From positions 1 through 6,594 of the forward strand of contig CANOUM010000091.1 in the NCBI GenBank assembly GCA_947570515.1: a stretch of 6,594 nucleotides of DNA. The letters are read 5' to 3'. Shown here one piece after another: positions 1-6,482 of the stretch. This DNA comes from an uncultured Clostridia bacterium. Lineage in GTDB: Bacteria > Bacillota > Clostridia > Lachnospirales > Bianqueaceae. Numbering within the stretch: position 1 is the first letter of the stretch; every line of letters begins with the position of its first letter. A program made the position numbers and the translations under genes. The notes below the pieces were generated by a model. The model saw only the letters and a list, made by a program, of their open reading frames with translations. It did not search any database and was not told the origin of the DNA.

Positions 1-1722
1 AACTTCTTCTTCAATCTGCATCTTTTCCAGCTCGTCCATTGCCTTATCCACCAGCAATACAAAATCCTGATAAAAATCCCGAATCACACCTTTCCACTGT
101 TTCTTTCCTTCTTCTATATGATCCAAGGATTCTTCCATTTGGGCTGTAAACCGAATATCTACAATGCTTTTAAAATATTCACTGATAATTCTATTCACAA
201 TACTGCCAAGCTCTGTAACAAACAATGTTCTTTTTTCTTTGGCAATATATCCCCTTGTCACAATGGTTCCAATGGTCGGAGCATAGGTGCTGGGTCTGCC
301 TACACCATTTTCTTCCAGAGCTTTGATCAGCGAGGCCTCTGTATATCTGGCAGGTGGCTGCGTAAAATGCTGGATTCCTTCCATTTCTGTGATCTGAACC
401 AAGTCCCCTTCCTGTAATCCCTCTATACTTTCAAACTTCTCCGTCTCTTCCTCCTGCTCCTGATAAATTTTCATGAATCCAAGGAAGACAGGTCTGGAAC
501 CTGCGGCATCAAACGTAAAATCACCGCTTTTCATAGTAATATGCTGCGTCTCATATTCAGCAGCACTCATCTGACTCGCTAAAAAGCGCTCCCAGATCAG
601 TTTATACAAACGATATTGATCTCTGCTCAAAGATTCTTCCAAGGTTTTAGGCGCATAGTGTACATAAGTGGGGCGAATCGCTTCATGTGCATCCTGAATC
701 TTCCCTTTTTTCTCCTGTTTAACACCGCTTCCTATATACTCACTCCCAAACTCTTCTTCAATATAGCCTCTGGCTAATTCCTGTGCTTCAGCAGAAATGC
801 GGATAGAATCGGTACGCAAATACGAAATAAGACCCACCATGCCGCTGCCCTTCACTTCAACACCTTCATACAGCTGCTGTGCAATCCGCATCGTTTTCTG
901 AGGCGAAAAATTCAGCCTTTTACTGGCTTCTTGCTGCAGCGTGCTGGTGATAAAAGGATCCGGCGCTTTTCTACTGCGTTTCCCTTTCTTTATTTCTGTA
1001 ACCGTATATGCATCCTGTTTTAATATCTGATCTAAAAACCGGTTGACCTGTTCTTTATTTTCAATTTTTACTTTCTCTTGGACTATCGCCGTTAAATGAG
1101 CTCCCAGGCTTCCTTTTTTTCCTTCTTTACCAAATCTGCCCTCAATTGTCCAAAACTCTTCTTGGACAAAATCCGAAATTTCATCCTCTCGGTCACATAA
1201 AAGCTTAAGTGCTGCCGATTGAACTCTTCCTGCGCTAAGCCCTTTTTTTACTTTTTTCCACAACACCGGACTAATCTGATATCCCACAATTCGGTCCAGC
1301 ACACGCCTTGCCTGCTGTGCATCCACCAGATCCTGATCAATCCTCCTCGCTGCTTTAATTGAACCCTTAACAGCCTCTTTGGTAATTTCATTAAACGTTA
1401 TCCTATGAATCTGTTTTTCTTCAAGTCCCAGCGCAATCGCCAAATGCCATGAAATGGCTTCCCCCTCGCGGTCAGGGTCAGTTGCCAGATATATTTTATC
1501 TGCTTTTTTAGCTTCTTTTTTTAACTGACTAAGCAATTCGCCTTTTCCTCGAATCGTAATATATTTAGGCTCAAAATCATGCTCAATATCTACGCCAAGC
1601 TGACTTTTAGGTAAATCCCGCATATGTCCGTTTGAAGCAATCACTTGATAATTGCTTCCTAAAAATTTTTTAATGGTTTTTGCCTTTGCCGGTGACTCAA
1701 CAATGACCAAATTCTTTGCCAT
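1..1722 (-). CDS. topA: DNA topoisomerase I (type IA), N-terminal 574 residues, cut by window edge
   Basis: Type IA topoisomerase that relaxes negative supercoils by cutting one strand and forming a 5'-phosphotyrosine link. The protein opens MAKNLVIVESPAKAKTI, the start of the TOPRIM domain, with the catalytic Glu at residue 9. The acidic TOPRIM triad DPDREGEA follows at 82-89 (D82, D84, E86). The active-site tyrosine is Tyr301 within GLISYLRTDS, and the conserved PPARYTEASLIKALEENGVG...RPSTYAPTI block lies near 455-484. The reading frame is open to base 1, so the end of the core and any C-terminal zinc ribbons lie outside the window; Bacillus TopA is about 690 residues. The start is fixed by a strong GGCAGGAGGT site 5 nt upstream of the ATG. 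The gene begins 22 nt after the dprA stop with no terminator between, so the two are very likely co-transcribed. In many Firmicutes trmFO, xerC and codY follow, but that cannot be seen here. Confidence 0.97.
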   Translation of the reverse strand, partial: MAKNLVIVESPAKAKTIKKFLGSNYQVIASNGHMRDLPKSQLGVDIEHDFEPKYITIRGKGELLSQLKKEAKKADKIYLATDPDREGEAISWHLAIALGLEEKQIHRITFNEITKEAVKGSIKAARRIDQDLVDAQQARRVLDRIVGYQISPVLWKKVKKGLSAGRVQSAALKLLCDREDEISDFVQEEFWTIEGRFGKEGKKGSLGAHLTAIVQEKVKIENKEQVNRFLDQILKQDAYTVTEIKKGKRSRKAPDPFITSTLQQEASKRLNFSPQKTMRIAQQLYEGVEVKGSGMVGLISYLRTDSIRISAEAQELARGYIEEEFGSEYIGSGVKQEKKGKIQDAHEAIRPTYVHYAPKTLEESLSRDQYRLYKLIWERFLASQMSAAEYETQHITMKSGDFTFDAAGSRPVFLGFMKIYQEQEEETEKFESIEGLQEGDLVQITEMEGIQHFTQPPARYTEASLIKALEENGVGRPSTYAPTIGTIVTRGYIAKEKRTLFVTELGSIVNRIISEYFKSIVDIRFTAQMEESLDHIEEGKKQWKGVIRDFYQDFVLLVDKAMDELEKMQIEEEV

Positions 1723-1744
1723 TTTTACCTCCTGCCAATTCACT

Positions 1745-2953
1745 TTATACTTTTGTAATTCGCTGCTGAACATCCCTTTTAACAAGGCCCCGAAGCTCTA
1801 GTATTGTAATTGCTTGCTGCACCTCAGCCGCACTTTTTCCTGTAAGCTCACATAGGCGCTCCGACAGACAGCCGAATTCTTCTATGCTATCATACAGCCA
1901 AACGGCTTCTCCTGCCCTTTTACTGCTTTGCTTTTTGCTTTCCGCAAGCTCCTTCGCTATTGTTTGCTCATCTGCCAGCTCTTCACTTTTTCTTTTCGTC
2001 CTATAACTCACAGCATGGCCAAGTTTTTTCTCACTTTGCATTTTAATTGGATTATTTTTAATCAGTAGTCTGATCAGCCACTTGGGATTCGTTACAACAT
2101 TCGCTCCATCCTGAATCAAATGATGTACGCCCAAATACTCCGGATCGTAAATATCTCCCGGAACTCCAAACACCTCTCTGCCTTGTTCAGCCGCCAACTG
2201 CGCTGTACGGATAGAACCGCTCTTAGGTCCCGCCTGCGCCACCACCGTAGCAGCACTCAAACCACTGATCATACGATTCCGATCAATAAAATGCCATTTT
2301 TCTGCTTTGACTCCCGGAGGATATTCTGAGACGGCCATTCCTTCCTCACAAATTCTGTGATATAACCACATGTGATTTTTAGGATAACAAAGATCCAATC
2401 CGCAAGGCATCACTGCCAGCGTTTTTCCTCCGGCATCCAGCGCGCCTTTATGCGCACACGAATCAATTCCTCTTGCCAGTCCGCTCACAACCATAAGGCC
2501 TTCTCTAGCCGCGGCTTCTCCAAGTTCATAAGCAACCTTTTGCCCATATGAACTTGCCCTTCTTGAACCTACCACTGAAACACACGGCATCGAAAACAGC
2601 TCCGCCCGTCCTCTATAGTACAATATCAAAGGCGGGTCAGAAATGTGCTTCAAAAGATAAGGATATCCTTTTTCTTCATAAGTAATCCATGCAATGTTCT
2701 GCTTCTGACATGCTCTTAAAATCTGTTCTGCTCTTTGAGACAAGCGGCCTCGCCGCCAGCCTTCCCCAAGTGAAAGAATAGCCTGCCGTTCTTTTTCCTT
2801 CAGAGGCAGACTTTTATCTGATTTCTGTACTTGTTCTAAAACGCTGACCGCCGAACCACATAGCATGCACCACCGTGCTGCCTGTCCGGCTCTGCTCGTC
2901 AGCAGGCTTAGCTCCAAACACGCCAGCCGTTCCTTTGTGAAATTCTGATCCAT
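1745..2953 (-). CDS. dprA: DNA-processing protein DprA (Smf), with C-terminal winged helix
   Basis: Cytosolic protein that binds incoming single-stranded DNA during natural transformation and loads RecA on it. Residues 1-95 are a poorly conserved helical (SAM/HhH-like) N-terminal region. The Rossmann-like DprA core spans about 100-295: VSVVGSRRAS (125-134), SGLARGID (157-164), CGLDLCYPKNH (184-194), RNRMISGLS (225-233), PKSGSIRTA (243-251) and FGVPGDIYDP (262-271). A charged, low-conservation linker (about 300-348) leads to a winged-helix domain (about 350-402, ending ITILELRGLVKRD), as in many long DprA proteins. At 402 residues it is longer than Bacillus DprA (about 300). The usual VVVEA before the SGS loop reads VVAQA, a Glu-to-Gln change. 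The ATG is preceded by GGAG with 7 nt spacing, and a promoter lies just upstream. It is first in an apparent dprA-topA operon. DprA homologs are also common in bacteria not known to be transformable, so competence is not proved. Confidence 0.96.
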   Translation of the reverse strand: MDQNFTKERLACLELSLLTSRAGQAARWCMLCGSAVSVLEQVQKSDKSLPLKEKERQAILSLGEGWRRGRLSQRAEQILRACQKQNIAWITYEEKGYPYLLKHISDPPLILYYRGRAELFSMPCVSVVGSRRASSYGQKVAYELGEAAAREGLMVVSGLARGIDSCAHKGALDAGGKTLAVMPCGLDLCYPKNHMWLYHRICEEGMAVSEYPPGVKAEKWHFIDRNRMISGLSAATVVAQAGPKSGSIRTAQLAAEQGREVFGVPGDIYDPEYLGVHHLIQDGANVVTNPKWLIRLLIKNNPIKMQSEKKLGHAVSYRTKRKSEELADEQTIAKELAESKKQSSKRAGEAVWLYDSIEEFGCLSERLCELTGKSAAEVQQAITILELRGLVKRDVQQRITKV

Positions 2954-2991
2954 TGGGTATCTCCAATCTCTCAGATCTCCAGCCGTATTTT

Positions 2992-3020
2992 ATTATAAGC
3001 GAAGGCATTTGTTTTGTATA
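2992..3020 (-). promoter_or_regulatory. Predicted sigma-A-type promoter for dprA-topA
   Basis: On the minus strand a perfect TATAAT (2997-2992) is preceded after 17 bp by TATACA (3020-3015, 4 of 6 matches to TTGACA). Transcription would start near 2985, leaving a leader of about 30 nt with the GGAG site in front of the dprA ATG. Spacing and -10 match are good. The assignment is by motif only. Confidence 0.6.
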
Positions 3021-3073
3021 GTGGGAATTTTGAAAATTTACTATGATATTTCCATGAACTTTTTGTAAAGATG

Positions 3074-3103
3074 TAAACAAGTCTTATTTTTCTCCGATAC
3101 TAT
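3074..3103 (+). promoter_or_regulatory. Possible promoter for the yifB/comM gene
   Basis: TAAACA (3074-3079) and TACTAT (3098-3103) are separated by 18 bp, each matching the sigma-A hexamers at 4 of 6 positions. The predicted start near 3110 would leave a short leader holding the GGAGGT site at 3120-3125. The region is AT-rich (TATTTATATATC follows), so other registers are possible and the call is weak. Confidence 0.3.
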
Positions 3104-3130
3104 TTATATATCAAGGTTTGGAGGTATTTC

Positions 3131-4654
3131 ATGTTTCAACGTACCTACAGTGCTCTTCTTTCCGGCTTATCCGGCTTGATCGCCGAAGTAGAATGTTTCA
3201 TCGGAAACGGTCTTCCGTATTTCAATATCGTTGGCATCCCCGCAAGCCGTGCTGCTTCTGCCCGCGAACGTATCCGCAGTGCCTTAAAAAGCTGTGGCCA
3301 TCCTTTGCCACCTTCGCGCATCACCATCAATATTCGCCCCGCTTCCCCTGCAGCTTCTCTTTCTGCCGCTGTCTTCTCCGTTTTAGACCTTCCCATCGCT
3401 CTCAGTATTCTTGCCTGCCAAAGGCTCATTCCACCCGTAGCGCTCGAAAATTCCGCATTTCTTGGCGAGCTCTCATTAAATGGCGATCTCAAACCTCTTC
3501 ACGGCGCCCTCCCGTTAACGCACTGCCTGCTTCAGCACTCCTCCCCTATTTTTTTACCGCTGACCAATGCCGCAGAAGCCTCCTTAGCCAATCCTCCTGC
3601 CTTATACGGTCTCACAAGCCTTTCACAAGCCATCTCTGTCATCTGTAAACGAACGCCTCCTCCGTCTTTTGCTTCGGCAAAGCCGAAAAATGCTCCCCTG
3701 CCTCCCTCTTTTGATTCCGTCCATGGACAGACCATAGCCAAACGAGCTCTCATGATTGCGGCGGCCGGCATGCATAACCTTCTTCTGATCGGTCCACCCG
3801 GCTGCGGCAAAACTCTGCTCGCCAGATCACTGCCTTCCCTGCTTCCTCCTTTAAGTGATTCAGAAAAAATCCAGCTGACAGAAATCTACAGCGCCTGTCA
3901 TCTGCTCCCCGCGGATCAATCACTTATCTCCTCCCGTCCTTTTCGCGCTCCGCATCACTCCATTCCTTCCTCTTCGCTCATTGGCGGCGGTTCCATTCCT
4001 CAGCCCGGCGAAATCACCTTAGCTCACCATGGTGTTTTATATCTGGACGAACTGCCGGAATTTTCACGTGCAAGTCTGGAAAGCCTGCGTCAGCCTCTGG
4101 AGGAGCATCAAATTATATTAAACCGCCTGCATGCTTCCTTTTGCTTTCCTTCCGATTTTCTTCTCATCTCCAGCATGAATCCTTGTCCCTGCGGGCATTA
4201 TCCCAACACCAAGCAGTGCCACTGCTCCTCCTCTCGGATTGAGCAGTATTTCAGCAAAATCAGCGCTCCTCTTTTAGACCGAATCGATTTAATTTTGACG
4301 ATGGCACCTGTTCCCTTCCGGGATCTGCATTCTTCCTCTTCTCTTACTCACTCCGAAGCCCTCTGCCGTATCCAAACAGCCAGACAAATGCAAGCGCAGC
4401 GTTTTTCGTCCAAAAACGCTTATAATTCACGCATGGATCCGCATGCAATCCACCAAGCTTGCTGCCTCTCGCCCTCTCTGGCTGCCTTTATGGAACAGGC
4501 CTATGAACATTATCGGCTGACTCTGCGTTCATACCATAAAATTCTGCGTGTGAGCCGTACTCTGGCAGATTTGGATGGCTGTGAAAAAATCGAAAAACAA
4601 CACCTCATGGAAGCTCTCCAGTACCGCTTAAATATAAACGGGATGCTGTCCTAA
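3131..4654 (+). CDS. comM: YifB/ComM family Mg-chelatase-like AAA+ ATPase
   Basis: AAA+ ATPase of the YifB/ComM family. In Gram-negative bacteria ComM is a hexameric helicase that drives branch migration during integration of transforming DNA; the role in Firmicutes is less defined. The N-terminal Lon-like/S5-fold domain (about 5-165) includes GLPYFNIVGIP (27-37) and RITINIRPA (63-71). The AAA+ domain has Walker A GPPGCGKT (221-228), Walker B VLYLDELPEF (302-311), sensor 1 in SSMNPCPCG (347-355) and LLDRIDL (381-387). Four cysteines (352, 354, 363, 365) form the family's CPCG...CHC cluster. The C-terminal Mg-chelatase domain carries SYHKILRVSRTLADL (467-481). Length (507) is normal. GGAGGT lies 5 nt before the ATG. 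The N-terminal domain is divergent: the usual RKEG-type motif before DLPIA is absent and about five residues are inserted. The gene is divergent from dprA, whereas in many Clostridia yifB precedes dprA on the same strand. Confidence 0.95.
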   Translation: MFQRTYSALLSGLSGLIAEVECFIGNGLPYFNIVGIPASRAASARERIRSALKSCGHPLPPSRITINIRPASPAASLSAAVFSVLDLPIALSILACQRLIPPVALENSAFLGELSLNGDLKPLHGALPLTHCLLQHSSPIFLPLTNAAEASLANPPALYGLTSLSQAISVICKRTPPPSFASAKPKNAPLPPSFDSVHGQTIAKRALMIAAAGMHNLLLIGPPGCGKTLLARSLPSLLPPLSDSEKIQLTEIYSACHLLPADQSLISSRPFRAPHHSIPSSSLIGGGSIPQPGEITLAHHGVLYLDELPEFSRASLESLRQPLEEHQIILNRLHASFCFPSDFLLISSMNPCPCGHYPNTKQCHCSSSRIEQYFSKISAPLLDRIDLILTMAPVPFRDLHSSSSLTHSEALCRIQTARQMQAQRFSSKNAYNSRMDPHAIHQACCLSPSLAAFMEQAYEHYRLTLRSYHKILRVSRTLADLDGCEKIEKQHLMEALQYRLNINGMLS

Positions 4655-4670
4655 AACAGCATCCCGCCTT
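4639..4670. terminator. Bidirectional hairpin terminator between convergent genes
   Basis: A perfect 11-bp inverted repeat, CGGGATGCTGT (4639-4649) and ACAGCATCCCG (4656-4666), encloses a 6-nt loop CCTAAA. The TAA stop of the yifB/comM gene (4652-4654) lies inside this loop, so the left arm is coding sequence. The plus-strand side continues CCTTTCATTATTC. The minus-strand side continues TTTATATTT and begins 7 nt after the flotillin stop. Neither T-tract is perfect, but the stem is strong and GC-rich and the position between converging genes fits a shared terminator. Confidence 0.8.
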
Positions 4671-4673
4671 TCA

Positions 4674-6176
4674 TTATTCTGTAATGATTTCTGTTGTCTC
4701 TTCCGGCAGTTCTTTGCTTTCCAAGCCGCTCACATGAATATTGCGATTGACCTTAGCATCATAGGTTCCTGCTTTCACAATTTCTCCCAAATCAATTCCC
4801 ACCGTCTCCTTCATCGATTCAAACAGCTTCGCCATCACATTGGGTACATTGCCTGAAACGGAATCCACACCGCTTCCATCACCGCCAATAATCGTAATCT
4901 TATCAATCTGCGTCAGAGGCTCCGCAATCTTGCCGGCAATCTCCGGTAACACTTTAATCAGCATTTCTGCCATAGCAGCATCATTGTATTTCTGATACGC
5001 TTCCGCTCTTTTTTCCATGGCCTCTGCTTCAGCAATTCCTTTTGCCCGAATTGCTTCGGCCTCCGCCTCTCCAACGCGGCGGATTCCCTCTGCTTCCTGC
5101 TCTTTCGAATAGCGGTCGGCCTCCGCCTTAGAACGCTGTGCCTCCGCTTCCTTTTCAATTTCGAACTTTCGCGCCTCAGCTTCCTTCTGACGTTCAAACA
5201 GATCGGCCTCCGCCTTCTGCTGTCTGGCAAACTTATCAGCCTCCGCTTTTTTCTTTACCTCTGCATCCAGCGATTTCTCCTTCGTTTCTGCCTCCCGCTG
5301 CTTCAGCAAAACATTCCGTTCCTCGCGTGCGATATTGGCATTAGCGGCCGTCACTTCGATGGTTTTCCTCTGCTCTTCCTTCTGAATTTCGTATGCAGCA
5401 TCCGCTTCTGCTCGTTTTGTGTCGGCTGTTTTCTGCAAATCTGCCTTTTGAATATCCAGCTCATTATTTTTAATCGCAATTTCACGTTCCGAGTTGATCC
5501 GAGCATCATTGGATTGCCGGTCGGCCTCCGCCTTAGCTACTGCAATTTCCTTCTCAGCTTCCGCCTTAGCAATCGCCGCTTTCTTTTTAATCTGCGAGAT
5601 GTTATCAATTCCCAGATCTTCAATCACGCCGTTTCCATCCGTAAAGTTCTGCACATTAAAACTCACGATATCCAGTCCCATGGCTGCCAGATCCGGATCT
5701 GCATTTTCTTTGACCAGCTGCGCAAACTTCTGCCGGTCGCTCACCATTTCCTCCAGCCGCATGCGGCCAACAATCTCACGCATATTGCCTTCCAAAACCT
5801 CACGAGCTACCTGCGCAATATATTCCGTTTTTTGATTCAGAAAGTTTTCTGCTGCCAGAGCCAGTTTTTCTTTCTCACTGCTGATTTTCACATTGACGGC
5901 GGCATCTACCTGGATATTGATATAATCTGCTGTCGGCACAGCATTAGAGGTCTTGACATCAATGGGAATCAGCTTCAGATTCAGACGATCTATACGTTCT
6001 AAAAACGGAATTTTAATACTGGATTTTCCAATAATAATCTTTTTTCTAAGTCCCGAAATAATAAATGCGGTATCCGGCGGTGCCTTTACATAGCCGCTTG
6101 CCAAAATCAAAATGATTACTAACGCTACCGCAATCCCTATGAACAGTCCCATGTTCTCTGTAATAAATGCTAACAT
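4674..6176 (-). CDS. floT: Flotillin family protein (FloT/YuaG-like, SPFH domain)
   Basis: Membrane-anchored scaffold of the flotillin family, which in Bacillus organises lipid-ordered membrane microdomains and affects membrane fluidity and signalling. An N-terminal hydrophobic segment (about 9-28, GLFIGIAVALVIILILASGY) anchors it. The SPFH/band 7 domain covers about 29-200, including APPDTAFIISGLRKK (32-46) and VDAAVNVKIS (90-99). A long Ala/Glu-rich coiled coil (about 200-395) carries repeated KAEAD/KAEAE units, the flotillin hallmark. A C-terminal region (about 400-475, PEIAGKIAEPLTQIDKITII, then SGNVPNVMAKLFESM) matches FloT-type proteins, followed by an acidic tail. Length (500) is close to Bacillus YuaG (about 509). 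The ATG is preceded by AAAGGA (5 nt) and AAGGAG (12 nt). It is a single-gene unit: no NfeD partner gene is next to it in this window, and upstream is a long regulated leader. It converges on the yifB/comM gene. Confidence 0.94.
   Translation of the reverse strand: MLAFITENMGLFIGIAVALVIILILASGYVKAPPDTAFIISGLRKKIIIGKSSIKIPFLERIDRLNLKLIPIDVKTSNAVPTADYINIQVDAAVNVKISSEKEKLALAAENFLNQKTEYIAQVAREVLEGNMREIVGRMRLEEMVSDRQKFAQLVKENADPDLAAMGLDIVSFNVQNFTDGNGVIEDLGIDNISQIKKKAAIAKAEAEKEIAVAKAEADRQSNDARINSEREIAIKNNELDIQKADLQKTADTKRAEADAAYEIQKEEQRKTIEVTAANANIAREERNVLLKQREAETKEKSLDAEVKKKAEADKFARQQKAEADLFERQKEAEARKFEIEKEAEAQRSKAEADRYSKEQEAEGIRRVGEAEAEAIRAKGIAEAEAMEKRAEAYQKYNDAAMAEMLIKVLPEIAGKIAEPLTQIDKITIIGGDGSGVDSVSGNVPNVMAKLFESMKETVGIDLGEIVKAGTYDAKVNRNIHVSGLESKELPEETTEIITE
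5115..5567 (-). repeat. Degenerate in-frame KAEAD/KAEAE repeats in the flotillin coiled coil
   Basis: Short units encoding (K/R)AEA(D/E) recur at flotillin residues 204, 215, 255, 310, 321 and 350. At DNA level several share the string TCGGCCTCCGCCTT (plus-strand view, near 5116, 5202 and 5521). Spacings of 11 and multiples suggest a heptad/hendecad coiled-coil periodicity. This is ordinary flotillin structure rather than a mobile repeat, though the near-identical DNA copies could allow slippage or recombination. Confidence 0.6.
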
Positions 6177-6334
6177 ATGTTTCCTTTTCTCCTTTTTTAT
6201 TATCGCTCCGGAGTCACTTTGCTTATCCCCTCTTTTCCTCCTTTCCCAAGAATTTCGCCAGTATATCCTCCTGTTCCCTGAAGAGCGTGTTCAGGGGGAA
6301 GTCTTCGTAGACTAAGATCAGATTTCTTATATGC
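6177..6334 (-). other. Read-through leader between riboswitch terminator and flotillin start
   Basis: This 158-nt stretch holds no convincing gene. It contains a hairpin with arms CCCTGAA and TTCAGGG (6296-6290 and 6282-6276) and a 7-nt loop. It also has AGACTTCC (6304-6297), complementary to the terminator's 3' arm GGAAGTCT (6347-6340). AGGAGG (6272-6267) lies 5 nt ahead of a CTG-initiated 12-codon frame ending at 6223, too weak to call. Purine-rich SD-like runs continue up to the flotillin ATG. No clear second promoter is seen here, so transcription appears to depend on the upstream promoter and switch. Confidence 0.55.
6276..6296 (-). other. Leader hairpin upstream of flotillin
   Basis: Seven perfect base pairs (CCCTGAA with TTCAGGG) close a 7-nt loop CACGCTC. 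TT/AA pairs could extend the stem across a two-C bulge. No T-tract follows, so it is not an intrinsic terminator. It may stabilise the transcript, or be a processing site or a structured spacer. Confidence 0.45.
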
Positions 6335-6388
6335 AAAAAAGACTTCCAAGCATCTCAAGAATTCACTTCTCATGATGTTAAAAGTCTC
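6335..6388 (-). terminator. Riboswitch expression-platform terminator
   Basis: A long imperfect hairpin on the minus strand: GACTTTTAA (6386-6378) pairs with TTGGAAGTC (6349-6341), CATC (6377-6374) with GATG (6354-6351), and TGAGAA (6372-6367) with TTCTTG (6361-6356). The loop is GTGAA, and there is one A-A mismatch and one bulged C. Six T (6340-6335) follow at once. Its 5' arm GACTTTT is also the 3' strand of aptamer helix P1, so terminator and folded aptamer exclude each other. Ligand binding would therefore prevent termination, giving an ON switch. Confidence 0.85.
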
Positions 6389-6475
6389 GCACATTTCGTT
6401 CGATACGGATACAGCAAAGCTGCATCGACCTGACGCTTTCGAACCATCCATCGGATGTAGTCTACTCCCTTTTAT
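6378..6475 (-). promoter_or_regulatory. yybP-ykoY-type manganese riboswitch aptamer
   Basis: The leader reads, in order: AAAAGGGAGTAG (6473-6462); a CATCC-GAT-GGATG hairpin (6457-6445); GCGTCA (6436-6431); an arm in which TCGAT (6428-6424) pairs with ATCGA (6404-6400) and GCAGC pairs with GCTG, with ATCCGT in the internal loop; ACGAAA (6399-6394); and GCGAGACTTTT (6390-6380). This matches the class core as recalled from E. coli mntP and Bacillus examples: GGGGAGUAG, CGUCA, AUCCG, ACGAAA and GAGACCUU. P1 forms between TAAAAG (6474-6469) and CTTTTA (6384-6379). The class senses Mn2+ and usually turns expression on. Here the downstream gene is a flotillin, an unusual target. The family call rests on motif order and fold, not on a covariance search. 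Confidence 0.83.
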
Positions 6476-6482
6476 GCATTCA

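Noticed and set aside
118..417. 99-codon plus-strand frame opposite topA
   Set aside because: It lies within the conserved topA core on the other strand, so it is a shadow frame.
3042..3068. Second possible minus-strand promoter, TTTACA with TATCAT
   Set aside because: The spacer is only 15 bp and a much better promoter for dprA lies closer to the gene.
2814..3080. 88-codon minus-strand frame overlapping the dprA start and promoter
   Set aside because: It would span the predicted dprA promoter and the dprA N-terminus in another frame; no family features.
3118..3648. 176-codon plus-strand frame overlapping the start of yifB/comM
   Set aside because: It is a shifted frame of a clear YifB/ComM gene and is rich in Arg, Ser and Cys with no recognisable domain.
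5448..6002. 184-codon plus-strand frame opposite the flotillin
   Set aside because: It is antisense to a well-supported SPFH-domain gene, with no ribosome site or family resemblance.
6223..6261. Short CTG-started frame of 12 codons after AGGAGG in the flotillin leader
   Set aside because: CTG starts are rare and the peptide is tiny and uninformative; purine-rich leaders often produce SD-like strings by chance. Mentioned only as part of the leader.
6307..6465. Perfect 8-nt complement between aptamer GTAGACTA (6465-6458) and TAGTCTAC (6314-6307)
   Set aside because: An 8-nt match between two stretches of this size is expected by chance fairly often, and the downstream copy is made only after the terminator decision.
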